64,000 nt of DNA from an uncultured Alphaproteobacteria bacterium (GTDB lineage: Bacteria > Pseudomonadota > Alphaproteobacteria > Rhizobiales > Aestuariivirgaceae): positions 91,360 through 155,359 of the forward strand of contig CAMFKI010000006.1 in assembly GCA_945957365.1 (NCBI GenBank), given 5' to 3'. Positions within the stretch are counted from its first letter, which is position 1. The number at the start of each line of letters is the position of its first letter. The translations under genes were made by a program, and so were the position numbers. The notes under the pieces are model-generated. The model searched no databases. It saw only the letters and a program-made list of their open reading frames with translations, and had not been told where the DNA came from. Below are positions 19,388-26,633 of the stretch, in pieces.

Positions 19388-19879
19388 ATGAGTGGCAGTC
19401 ATCCGCTGGTCGAAATCTCCATGGGCATCGAGGCCTTTGCCTCCGAATGGCTGCATTGCGACCGCATCTCGTCCTACCTCGCCCGGATGGTGAGCCACAA
19501 CCGGACCGACTCCCTGCTCTATGCCAACCTCCTCAGTTCGGCGCTGAACGAACTGCTCGAAACCGCCTTCGCCCATCACGGGCCCCAGGGTGACTTTTCC
19601 TGCCGTATCAGCCGGGCGGGCGAAGCCGATGTCATCGAACTCGACCTGCCCTGCGACGAGGGGGCCATGGCGTTCTACAGCGAGGCATCGCGGCGCCTGA
19701 AGCGGCCCGACGTGGCGGACCTCTACCAGTCGGCGCTGTTCGCACCGGGCGGTGTCGACCCGCATCTCGGCCTCCTCGAAGTGGCCGTCGACTACCGTGC
19801 GAGGATTTCCATCGTGACAGAAGGCGGCAATCGGTTGAAGCTCGCTGCCGAAATCGCCCTCGAAGGAGCCGCGGCATGA
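19388..19879 (+). CDS. Degenerate HATPase-like protein (pseudo-kinase), module B
   Basis: Protein of 163 aa that aligns along its length with the intact kinase at 23418-23960: LNELLETAF with NELLENAIKF, and HLGLLEVAVDYRARI with GLGLLTLMNDYGARL. The catalytic glutamate is kept (E55), but the Mg-coordinating Asn is Thr (T59). The glycine-rich lid motif is reduced to PHLGLL, so ATP hydrolysis or phosphotransfer is improbable. First gene of the five-gene module B operon; its stop overlaps the STAS-methyltransferase start by 4 bp, suggesting a stable binding partner for that protein. The homology is my reading by eye. Confidence 0.68.
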   Translation: MSGSHPLVEISMGIEAFASEWLHCDRISSYLARMVSHNRTDSLLYANLLSSALNELLETAFAHHGPQGDFSCRISRAGEADVIELDLPCDEGAMAFYSEASRRLKRPDVADLYQSALFAPGGVDPHLGLLEVAVDYRARISIVTEGGNRLKLAAEIALEGAAA

Positions 19880-21045
19880 CCATCGACCGCAGCTACCAGG
19901 CGAGCTTCAACGAGAACAACCAGGAATTCGTGATCTCCGGCAAGTTGCGGCCGCGCAGCGAGGACGAGATCAAGCCGCTCCACGACGCGCTGTCGGCCGC
20001 TCTCGCGCAGGTCCGCGGCACCTTCTATCTGAACGTCAAGCGGCTGGCGCGCCTCAACAACGTGGCCTTCCGCGTCATCGCGGGCCTGGTCTCCCAGGTG
20101 TCCGGCAAGCGCACCGATCTCAGGATCGAGGTGATCACCTCGAGTGTCATGGGCTGGTCGACGCGCAAGTTCCTGCCGCTGGCCCGGCGCCTGCCGAATG
20201 TCACCGTCAACGAGTATGACAAGGACTTCTATCCCGGCCAGTCGTTTCTGGAGGACGGCGGCTTCATCCCCATCCTGCGCAACCAGACGCGGCTCACCTG
20301 GCGCCACGAACGCAAGCTGCTGGCCCGCCACGGGCTCGCACCCGGCATGAGCATGGCCGACATCTGCTGCGGCATCGGCGATTTCGCGGTGCTGGTGCAG
20401 AAGGAGTTCAAGCCGGCCAACATCCTTGCCCTCGACCATTCGCGCACCAGCCTCGACTATGCCCGCAAGGTGGCCGCGGACTTCGCCATCGCCGACATCG
20501 AATATGTCTATGGCGATGCCTCCGAGATGGTGATCGAGGACAACCAGTTCGACTTCGTCACCTGCCGCCATTCGCTGCAGATCTTCGACCGGCCGGAACT
20601 GATCCTCAAGGAGCTGTTCCGCATCTGCAAGCCGGGCGGGCGGGTCTACATCACCAACGAGAAGAACTCGCACTGTCTCGGCGAACCGCGGGGCGAATCG
20701 ATCCAGTGGACCTATACCGAGGTGGCGAAGCTTTTCGCCGACTTCCGCATGGACGTCGAACTCGGCCCGAAGAGCCGCCGCTACCTGGCGGATGCCGGGT
20801 TCGAGGACATCCGGGTCGACAGCTTCATGGTCACCAATCTCGACGGCGATCCGCAGGATTTCGCCGACATGATCCAGGCTTGGGAAAACGTCTATGCCGG
20901 CGAGATGGCGCGCGACCGGGGCGATACGCCGGAGTTCATCGAGCGCTTCCGGCGCGGCTTCCAGGACCACATCTACGCGGCACTCCACCCCAAGGGCTAT
21001 GCCGGCTGGCCGATCTGGGCGGCCTCGGCACGCAAGCCGGCATGA
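19876..21045 (+). CDS. STAS-like domain fused to a SAM-dependent methyltransferase, module B
   Basis: A 389-aa two-domain protein. Residues 1-118 resemble the STAS regulator at 23981 (FVISGKLRPRS, YLNVKRLARLNNVAF), but the phospho-acceptor loop N-S-S-G is replaced by N61-N62-V63-A64, so it cannot be phosphorylated there. Residues about 140-389 form a class I methyltransferase with motif I ADICCGIGDFAV, acidic strand-2 D187 (LALDHS), motif II VYGDASEM and post-motif CKPGGRVYI; it is UbiE-like in the core with an unfamiliar C-terminal extension. The substrate is unknown. 4-bp overlaps with both flanking genes. I infer it is the effector of the switch. Confidence 0.82.
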   Translation: MTIDRSYQASFNENNQEFVISGKLRPRSEDEIKPLHDALSAALAQVRGTFYLNVKRLARLNNVAFRVIAGLVSQVSGKRTDLRIEVITSSVMGWSTRKFLPLARRLPNVTVNEYDKDFYPGQSFLEDGGFIPILRNQTRLTWRHERKLLARHGLAPGMSMADICCGIGDFAVLVQKEFKPANILALDHSRTSLDYARKVAADFAIADIEYVYGDASEMVIEDNQFDFVTCRHSLQIFDRPELILKELFRICKPGGRVYITNEKNSHCLGEPRGESIQWTYTEVAKLFADFRMDVELGPKSRRYLADAGFEDIRVDSFMVTNLDGDPQDFADMIQAWENVYAGEMARDRGDTPEFIERFRRGFQDHIYAALHPKGYAGWPIWAASARKPA

Positions 21046-23414
21046 CCGCGACCCCGGACACTGCGCCGCTGAAGGGCGGCTTCCTCACCAGCTTCCGCTC
21101 GAAGTTCATCGCCCTGCTCGGCTGCGCGGTGCTGGCCTCGCTGCTGCTCGGCGGCGTCGTCGCGCTGTGGAACGTGCGCCAGCTGTCGCATGACGCCTCG
21201 AGCGAAATCGAGACCGGCCTCACCAAGGCGACGGAGGAATACCTGTCGCGCTACATCGACATGACGGCGCAGCGCGCCGACCTGATGTTCGCGCGCACCT
21301 TCGACCAGGTGAAGATGCTGGCGCAGTTCACCCAGCGGCTGGTCGACGATCCGAAGCTCGGCCGCGATCTCGGAAACCTGCTCAACCAGGATCCCGATTT
21401 CCAGGATGCGATGGTCTACGATCCGGTGAAGCACTGGCTCCAGAACAAGCAGGGAGAACCTTCGGTCATCAGCGTCTGGGGCTACCTTCTCGACGGCAAC
21501 GGCAAGATGCGCGCCGACGTCGCGGACGCGGTCCGCGATTCGGCCGTCTTCGACCTGATCGCGCCGTCGCTGATGGGCACGGGGCAGAGCAAGCTGCAGA
21601 TGTACTACGTGGGGCCGAAGGACCGCCCCATCATGCGCACCATGCCCTATTCCGACCAGGCGCAGACCTTCGACAAGCTCTATCCGGGCCACAACGAGCA
21701 GAACTGGTGGGACTTCTTCTTTCCCGGCGTCTACGAAGCCTGGCAGGGCTGGGCGAAGAAGCCCGGATCGCGCCCGGTCGACACCGACATCACCATTCTT
21801 GCACCCTATGTCGACGCGATCACCGGCAAGCTCATCGTCAGCTACTTCCACCCGATCTACACCAAGGCGCGCGACGACATCGCCGGGATGGTGGGCGTCG
21901 ACATCACGCTCGAACAGCTGACCGAGCTGGTCCAGGGCGTCAAGATCGCCGAGACCGGCTTTGCCTTCCTGGCCCAGGAAGACGGCAACGTACTGACCGT
22001 GAACAAGCCGGGCGAAGCGCTGCTCGGCATCAAGCAGGAAGATGCGACCGGCGCCGGCGTCACCGGCCACGAACGCAGCCTGGCGAAAAGCAGCTTTCCC
22101 GACGTGGCGAAGCTCAAGATGCCCACCCCGGGCGAAACCATCATCACGCGCGTCACCGTCATGAAGGACGGCAAGCCACAGGGACTGCTGGTGGCGCTGC
22201 GCCCGCTGCAGGCGATGAACATGTGGCAACCCAATGTCGGGATCGCCGCCGAGCACCTGATGCTCGGCTTCGTCGTGCCCGACAGCGAGATCTATGCATC
22301 CCTCTATGGCGCGCAGCAGCAGATCAACAGCGCCACCAACCGCATCGTGAAGGGCATCCTCGCCTCGGTCATGGGTTTCCTGGCGCTGGTGCTGGCGCTT
22401 TCGATCCCGCTGTCGCAGCGCTTCACGGCAGGCCTCGTGAGGCTCGCCGACGCGGCGGGCCGGCTCACCCGCGGCGACTATGACGTGCAGGTGCCCGTCA
22501 AGGGCCGCGACGAGGTCGCCCGCGTCGGCCTCGCCTTCAATTCCATGGCCCGCGAGATCCGCGAGCACACCGAGATGCTGGAGCAGCGCGTGGCGGACCG
22601 CACCAGCCAGCTTGCCTCCGCCACGGACGAGATCCAGCGCCTCTACGACAAGCTCCGCGACGAAAACCTGCGGCTGGGCGCCGAACTCGACGTGGCGCGC
22701 CGACTGCAGATGATGGTGCTGCCGGCTCCGGGCGAACTCGACCGCATCCCCGACCTCGATATCGCGAGCTATGCCGAACCGGCCGACGAGGTGGGCGGCG
22801 ACTACTACGACGTCCTCTACGTTCCCGGCGGCGCCAAGATCGGCATCGGCGACGTGACCGGCCATGGCGTCGAGAGCGGCGTGCTCATGCTCATGGTGCA
22901 GTCGGTCGGGCGGGCGCTCTACGAGCGGGGCGAAACCGACCCTTGCGTGTTCCTCGATATCCTCAACCGCGCCATCTTCAAGAATGTCGAGCGCACGCGG
23001 TCGGGCAAGCACCTGTCTCTCGCCTTCGTGGATTACGCCGACGATAAGGTGACCATCGCCGGCCAGCACGAGGAGATGATCATCATCCGCAGGGATGGCG
23101 CGGTCGAACGCCTCGACACCATCGATCTCGGCTTTCCCATCGGGCTCGAGGAGAACATTCATGACTTCCTCGCCAGCGTCACGCTGCCCTTCGCCGCGGG
23201 CGACACCATGGTGCTGTACACAGACGGCATCACCGAGGCGGAAAGCGAGGACGGCAAGCTCTATGGAATCGAAAACCTGATCGCCTCGGCGCGGCGCGCC
23301 CATGAAGGACCTGCGGCGGAAATCGCCGCGGCCATCATCGCGGACGTCAGGCGGCACATCGGCAAGCAAAAGGTCCATGACGACATCACCCTCGTCGTCC
23401 TGAAGCACAGGTGA
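21042..23414 (+). CDS. Membrane sensor phosphatase: Cache-HAMP-coiled coil-PP2C (SiaA/RsbU-like), module B
   Basis: A 790-aa receptor phosphatase. TM1 lies at about residues 22-44 and a large periplasmic double-Cache region at 50-430, with PYVDAITGKLIVSYFHPI and MVGVDITLEQL as typical elements. TM2 is at about 436-458, HAMP at 459-510, a coiled coil at 510-555 and the SpoIIE/PP2C domain at 555-790. Catalytic aspartates are present: D587 (VGGDYYD), D604 (GIGDVTGHG), D728 (LYTDGITEAE) and D781 (HDDITLVV). The architecture matches SiaA of Pseudomonas. It would dephosphorylate the STAS protein at 23981 in response to a periplasmic ligand. Start ATG 21042 overlaps the preceding stop. Confidence 0.93.
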   Translation: MTATPDTAPLKGGFLTSFRSKFIALLGCAVLASLLLGGVVALWNVRQLSHDASSEIETGLTKATEEYLSRYIDMTAQRADLMFARTFDQVKMLAQFTQRLVDDPKLGRDLGNLLNQDPDFQDAMVYDPVKHWLQNKQGEPSVISVWGYLLDGNGKMRADVADAVRDSAVFDLIAPSLMGTGQSKLQMYYVGPKDRPIMRTMPYSDQAQTFDKLYPGHNEQNWWDFFFPGVYEAWQGWAKKPGSRPVDTDITILAPYVDAITGKLIVSYFHPIYTKARDDIAGMVGVDITLEQLTELVQGVKIAETGFAFLAQEDGNVLTVNKPGEALLGIKQEDATGAGVTGHERSLAKSSFPDVAKLKMPTPGETIITRVTVMKDGKPQGLLVALRPLQAMNMWQPNVGIAAEHLMLGFVVPDSEIYASLYGAQQQINSATNRIVKGILASVMGFLALVLALSIPLSQRFTAGLVRLADAAGRLTRGDYDVQVPVKGRDEVARVGLAFNSMAREIREHTEMLEQRVADRTSQLASATDEIQRLYDKLRDENLRLGAELDVARRLQMMVLPAPGELDRIPDLDIASYAEPADEVGGDYYDVLYVPGGAKIGIGDVTGHGVESGVLMLMVQSVGRALYERGETDPCVFLDILNRAIFKNVERTRSGKHLSLAFVDYADDKVTIAGQHEEMIIIRRDGAVERLDTIDLGFPIGLEENIHDFLASVTLPFAAGDTMVLYTDGITEAESEDGKLYGIENLIASARRAHEGPAAEIAAAIIADVRRHIGKQKVHDDITLVVLKHR

Positions 23415-23417
23415 CAG

Positions 23418-23960
23418 ATGAACCAGACATTCGGTGACACCACGCGCAACAACGGGTCCGGCGCCTTCGCGATGAGGCTGGTGATCTCGGACGGTCCGCT
23501 GGGCGTGAGCTGGAAACACGCGAGCGAGACCTGCGAATTCCTCGGCGATGTCTTCGCGCTCCAGCATGCGAAACGCGGGGCGGACTACAATGACGCCCGC
23601 CACTCGATCATCTACCTCGTCAACGAGCTGCTCGAGAATGCGATCAAGTTCCGGGTTCCCGGCAGCATCCGGGTCGATTGCTCGCTGGCGGACGGGAATT
23701 TCGAGCTGACGGTGACGAACGACGCGGCACCCGACGTGGCGAACCGCTTCCAGTCCCTGATCGAGGAGATCACGTCGCGCGATCCAGGCGAGCTCCTCAT
23801 CGAGCGCATCGAGGCCAATGCCGCGGACGACTCGTCGTCGGGTTCAGGCCTTGGCCTGCTCACGCTGATGAACGATTATGGGGCGCGCCTCGGCTGGGTG
23901 TTCCGGTCGACAGGCCCCGCCGTGATGCTCAGCACCCATGCGGCCCTCACTCTCAACTGA
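23418..23960 (+). CDS. HATPase-domain serine kinase (slr1658/SiaB-like), module B
   Basis: A 180-aa GHKL ATPase with intact motifs: N-box YLVNELLENAIKF (E70, N74) and glycine lid SSGSGLGLLTLMND (G142-G146). The residue pattern and gene order resemble the SiaB and slr1658-type kinases that phosphorylate a neighbouring STAS-like protein. It is 3 bp after the phosphatase gene and 20 bp before the STAS gene. It is the active counterpart of the degenerate copy at 19388, probably by duplication. Confidence 0.85.
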   Translation: MNQTFGDTTRNNGSGAFAMRLVISDGPLGVSWKHASETCEFLGDVFALQHAKRGADYNDARHSIIYLVNELLENAIKFRVPGSIRVDCSLADGNFELTVTNDAAPDVANRFQSLIEEITSRDPGELLIERIEANAADDSSSGSGLGLLTLMNDYGARLGWVFRSTGPAVMLSTHAALTLN

Positions 23961-23980
23961 ATCCCAAAGGTTTGCGCCAG

Positions 23981-24319
23981 ATGGAAATCAAGACCGCCGA
24001 ATACAATGTCTGGAACGAAGGTTCCACCATCCACTATGAAGGAACGCTGCGGCTTTCGGGCACCGATGCCTATCAGCCGATTCTGGACCTGATGCAGCAG
24101 GTGCTGGCGGAGAAGCCGCAGAACGTGGTGCTGGATCTCACCCAGCTCGAGTTCCTCAACAGCTCCGGCATCAACCTGCTTGCCAAGTTCACCATCGAGC
24201 TCCGCAAGCATCCCGATATCGCGATGAAGGTTCTGGGGTCGACCAAGATTCCGTGGCAGTCGAAGTCGCTCCCCAATCTGCAGAAGCTGCACAAGGGCGT
24301 GGAACTGATCATCGTCTGA
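23981..24319 (+). CDS. STAS-domain phospho-regulator (slr1659/SiaC-like), module B
   Basis: Single-domain 112-aa regulator with an intact switch loop LEFLNSSGINLLAKF (S61, S62). It is the presumed substrate of the kinase at 23418 and the phosphatase at 21042. In SiaABCD the unphosphorylated SiaC binds and activates a diguanylate cyclase; no GGDEF gene is present here, and the STAS-methyltransferase is the only obvious effector in the operon. Last gene of module B. Its TGA is followed directly by the convergent bciA stop. Confidence 0.87.
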   Translation: MEIKTAEYNVWNEGSTIHYEGTLRLSGTDAYQPILDLMQQVLAEKPQNVVLDLTQLEFLNSSGINLLAKFTIELRKHPDIAMKVLGSTKIPWQSKSLPNLQKLHKGVELIIV

Positions 24320-25300
24320 TCAGAAGACCCGGTGTGCGCCGAGATCCTGCTCGGGCGCACCTGCGATGATGGCGGCGTAGTGGGCGCGCAGTGTCGCGCT
24401 TCCGAAGGCGGGGGTCGCTGCCGCATCATAGCGGCCCGCTGCGCCATCCCACACCAGCATCGACTCGGTGGCGTAATACCGACCGATGCGGGCGAGTTCC
24501 GCCTTGGCCCTGAGCTTCGGCGCGACGGCGCCTGCCGCAGCCAGCGTGGTGGCAATGGCATCGAGCATCGCGACCGGTACACTGCGCAGGCGTAGCCGCT
24601 GGCCCAGCAGTTCGAACAGCCACTCGGCCTGTTCACGCGGCGTGAAGGCCGGCCCGGGACCGCCGACGGGAAGGATGCCGCGCAGCGCCGGATCGCGCAG
24701 GCACAGCGCCATGTAACGGGCGAGATCGTCATCGCCGATCGGCTTCGTGGAGGTGAGTCTGCCGTCGCCGAAGAGCAGGAACGGCTTGCCCTGCCGAACC
24801 CGCCGGATCTGCCCCGACAGCGACTTGAAATAGGCCGTGGGCCTGACGATGGAATGGGCGATCCCGGAATCCGCCAGCTTCCGTTCGAAGGCGAGCTTGG
24901 CGAACTGGAAGGCCAGCTTCGGCTTCTGCACGCAGATTGCCGAGAGCAGCACCATGTGGCTGACGCCCGAGCGCTGCGCTTCAGCCAGCGCCGTCACATG
25001 GGCATCGTGGTCGATCGCCCAGGCATCGGCGGCAAGGCCGCTGCGCGAGGCGAGGCAGGAGACCAGCACGTCGAAGGGCTCGCCTCGGAAGCCATCGTCG
25101 CGCAGCGAGGCAGGGTCGGTGATGCGGCAGGCCCGCTGAAGGGCGCCGCGGGCGAGGGTTTCGTCAGGGCTGCGGACGGGGCATACGATTTCGTGGCCAT
25201 CCGCCAGGAGGGCGCGCAGGGTGGCGCGCCCGATGGTGCCGGTGGCGCCGAGCAACATCACCCGGCGGGCCGAAAACGATGGAGCGCCCATTTCCGTCAT
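24320..25300 (-). CDS. bciA: BciA-like divinyl (proto)chlorophyllide 8-vinyl reductase
   Basis: NAD(P)-binding atypical SDR of 326 aa. The N-terminal Rossmann motif is LLGATGTIGRAT. The family-diagnostic segments of BciA/DVR proteins follow in order: VSCLASRSG, WAIDHDA, VLLSAICVQKPKLAFQ, SIVRPTAYFKSLSGQ, LFGDGRLTS, GGPGPAFTPREQAE and IGRYYATESMLVWD. In phototrophs this NADPH enzyme reduces the C8 vinyl of divinyl chlorophyllide. No other bacteriochlorophyll gene is visible, so either the organism is phototrophic with bciA outside the main cluster or this is a repurposed homologue. Codon use matches its neighbours. Confidence 0.8.
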   Translation of the reverse strand: MTEMGAPSFSARRVMLLGATGTIGRATLRALLADGHEIVCPVRSPDETLARGALQRACRITDPASLRDDGFRGEPFDVLVSCLASRSGLAADAWAIDHDAHVTALAEAQRSGVSHMVLLSAICVQKPKLAFQFAKLAFERKLADSGIAHSIVRPTAYFKSLSGQIRRVRQGKPFLLFGDGRLTSTKPIGDDDLARYMALCLRDPALRGILPVGGPGPAFTPREQAEWLFELLGQRLRLRSVPVAMLDAIATTLAAAGAVAPKLRAKAELARIGRYYATESMLVWDGAAGRYDAAATPAFGSATLRAHYAAIIAGAPEQDLGAHRVF

Positions 25301-25342
25301 GGCGCGATCCTAGGGCGGGTTTGCCCCGCCGCTCAAGCCGCG

Positions 25343-25906
25343 TCAGGCGGCGCGGGGCACGGCAGCGGCATAATCCGCGGCGTTCTGCATCACCCGGTTC
25401 AGATGGCGCAGGTGGTAGTTGATCTCGTCCAGCGCCTCGAGGCCGACGTAGCCGTCATTCTCGTCGTCGTGATTGTGATAGCATGTGCCAAGGACGATCG
25501 AGAGCGAGGTCTCGGCCTCGTCAACGGCCTTGCGCCAGGGATGCGGGTTGGCCTCGATGGCCTGCAGGAACCCCTCCGCCCAGTCCGCGGCGAAATACCA
25601 GCCGTTGCCGCCGTGCGGCAGCACGGTCACGCTGAGCGGACGGTAGCCGCCGAGGCCCTTTCTCACCTGCTCCTCGAAAGCCAGAAGCTCGGCCATGACA
25701 TTCCATTCCTCCTCGTCGGAGTGGAAGACGGGCGTCTCGCCTGACCAGATCCATTCCATCCACTCCGCGTCGGGCATCGGACCCGCCATGGCGAGGGCGG
25801 TGAGGAAGCCGTGGATGTCGGCCACCCCCATCGTCCAGAGCGGCGCCCTGCCCGATTCAACGTAGAACCTGAACCACGGAAGCTTAGCGAGGATTTGGTC
25901 GGACAT
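25343..25906 (-). CDS. YecA/UPF0149 family protein
   Basis: A 187-aa all-helical protein matching the YecA/UPF0149 family: ADIHGFLTALAMAGPMPDAEWM at the N terminus, then a conserved GWYFAADWAEGFLQAI block. It lacks the C-terminal Cys/His zinc SEC-C tail found on many YecA proteins. Function unknown. It precedes bciA on the same strand with a 42-bp gap containing a GC hairpin but no T run. Confidence 0.75.
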   Translation of the reverse strand: MSDQILAKLPWFRFYVESGRAPLWTMGVADIHGFLTALAMAGPMPDAEWMEWIWSGETPVFHSDEEEWNVMAELLAFEEQVRKGLGGYRPLSVTVLPHGGNGWYFAADWAEGFLQAIEANPHPWRKAVDEAETSLSIVLGTCYHNHDDENDGYVGLEALDEINYHLRHLNRVMQNAADYAAAVPRAA

Positions 25907-26037
25907 GGCGCTGTACCGTTTCTCGAGTTGATAACAAACGATTGCGCAGCATGGTTAAAATTGGCTTTACAACGGCCCGGCGGACTGCGGAAATCCACGA
26001 ATTGTGCCCTCGCGCAACTTGCGCTAGGTCCGCCTGG

Positions 26038-26496
26038 ATGAAAGCGATGTTGCACGGCTTACTTCTGGTGCTGGTCGCCGCGCTGCCGGCCAGGGCCGAA
26101 GCGGCATGGCTGGCGCTGGCGCCAATCCCCTATGGGTTTGTTGCGCCGCAAGGCATTGTCTCCCACCTTTCGACGGGGCCGCTCACCGGACCATGGGCCG
26201 ATCAGGTGAAGGCCGCCGGCGCGCGCGGCGCGGTGGTGGTCTATTATCGTCCCGCCAGCGGCGCGAAGGTGATCCTGTTCAGCGCTTATTATTTTCCCGC
26301 CGACAAATGGGATGCCGCACAGAAGCCGGGCGAACCGCCGCCCTTCGGGCAGGAGGTGTTCCGCGGAGATGGCCGGGTGCTTTCGGTCGCCGGTCCGCGC
26401 GACGTCATGTTCGATCCGCAGTCCGCCGATGGCCGCAACATCATCGAAGCGTCGAAACTGTTGCAACGGCGAGCGAGCTTCCAGCCTGTCGAATAA
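26038..26496 (+). CDS. Exported hypothetical protein
   Basis: A 152-aa protein with a clear signal peptide (MKAMLHGLLLVLVAALPARA). No family recognised. The mature part contains an Ala/Gly-rich stretch and FSAYYFPADKWDAAQ. The ATG at 26038 (or 26047) is preferred over an upstream in-frame ATG at 25942 because only these give a compact signal sequence. It lies 125 bp upstream of cydA on the same strand, separated by the palindromic site at 26533. Confidence 0.65.
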   Translation: MKAMLHGLLLVLVAALPARAEAAWLALAPIPYGFVAPQGIVSHLSTGPLTGPWADQVKAAGARGAVVVYYRPASGAKVILFSAYYFPADKWDAAQKPGEPPPFGQEVFRGDGRVLSVAGPRDVMFDPQSADGRNIIEASKLLQRRASFQPVE

Positions 26497-26532
26497 TTGG
26501 GCAGAGGCCGTGCATGTGGCAAATTGACTGGA

Positions 26533-26559
26533 GATTTTACGCCTCGTCCCGGTAAAATC
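26533..26559. promoter_or_regulatory. Palindromic putative operator upstream of cydAB
   Basis: Perfect inverted repeat GATTTTAC-N11-GTAAAATC, centred about 88 bp before the cydA start at 26634, in an otherwise GC-rich spacer. Two-turn spacing suits a dimeric regulator. It is not a match to the Fnr box TTGAT-N4-ATCAA. Confidence 0.5.
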
Positions 26560-26633
26560 GAGCCCATCCACGGGGAGGACGGCGGCATGACGGCAGGGGC
26601 AGGCGGGTTCGGCGCGGAGAGATGGATCATATC

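Noticed and set aside
23418..24319. Interpretation as a plain RsbVW anti-sigma pair
   Set aside because: No sigma factor nearby, and the operon order and Cache-HAMP-PP2C sensor fit a SiaABC/slr1658-slr1659 type switch better.
26523..26540. Possible Fnr box TTGAC...GATTT before cydAB
   Set aside because: Second half does not match ATCAA/GTCAA; the GATTTTAC inverted repeat explains the sequence better.
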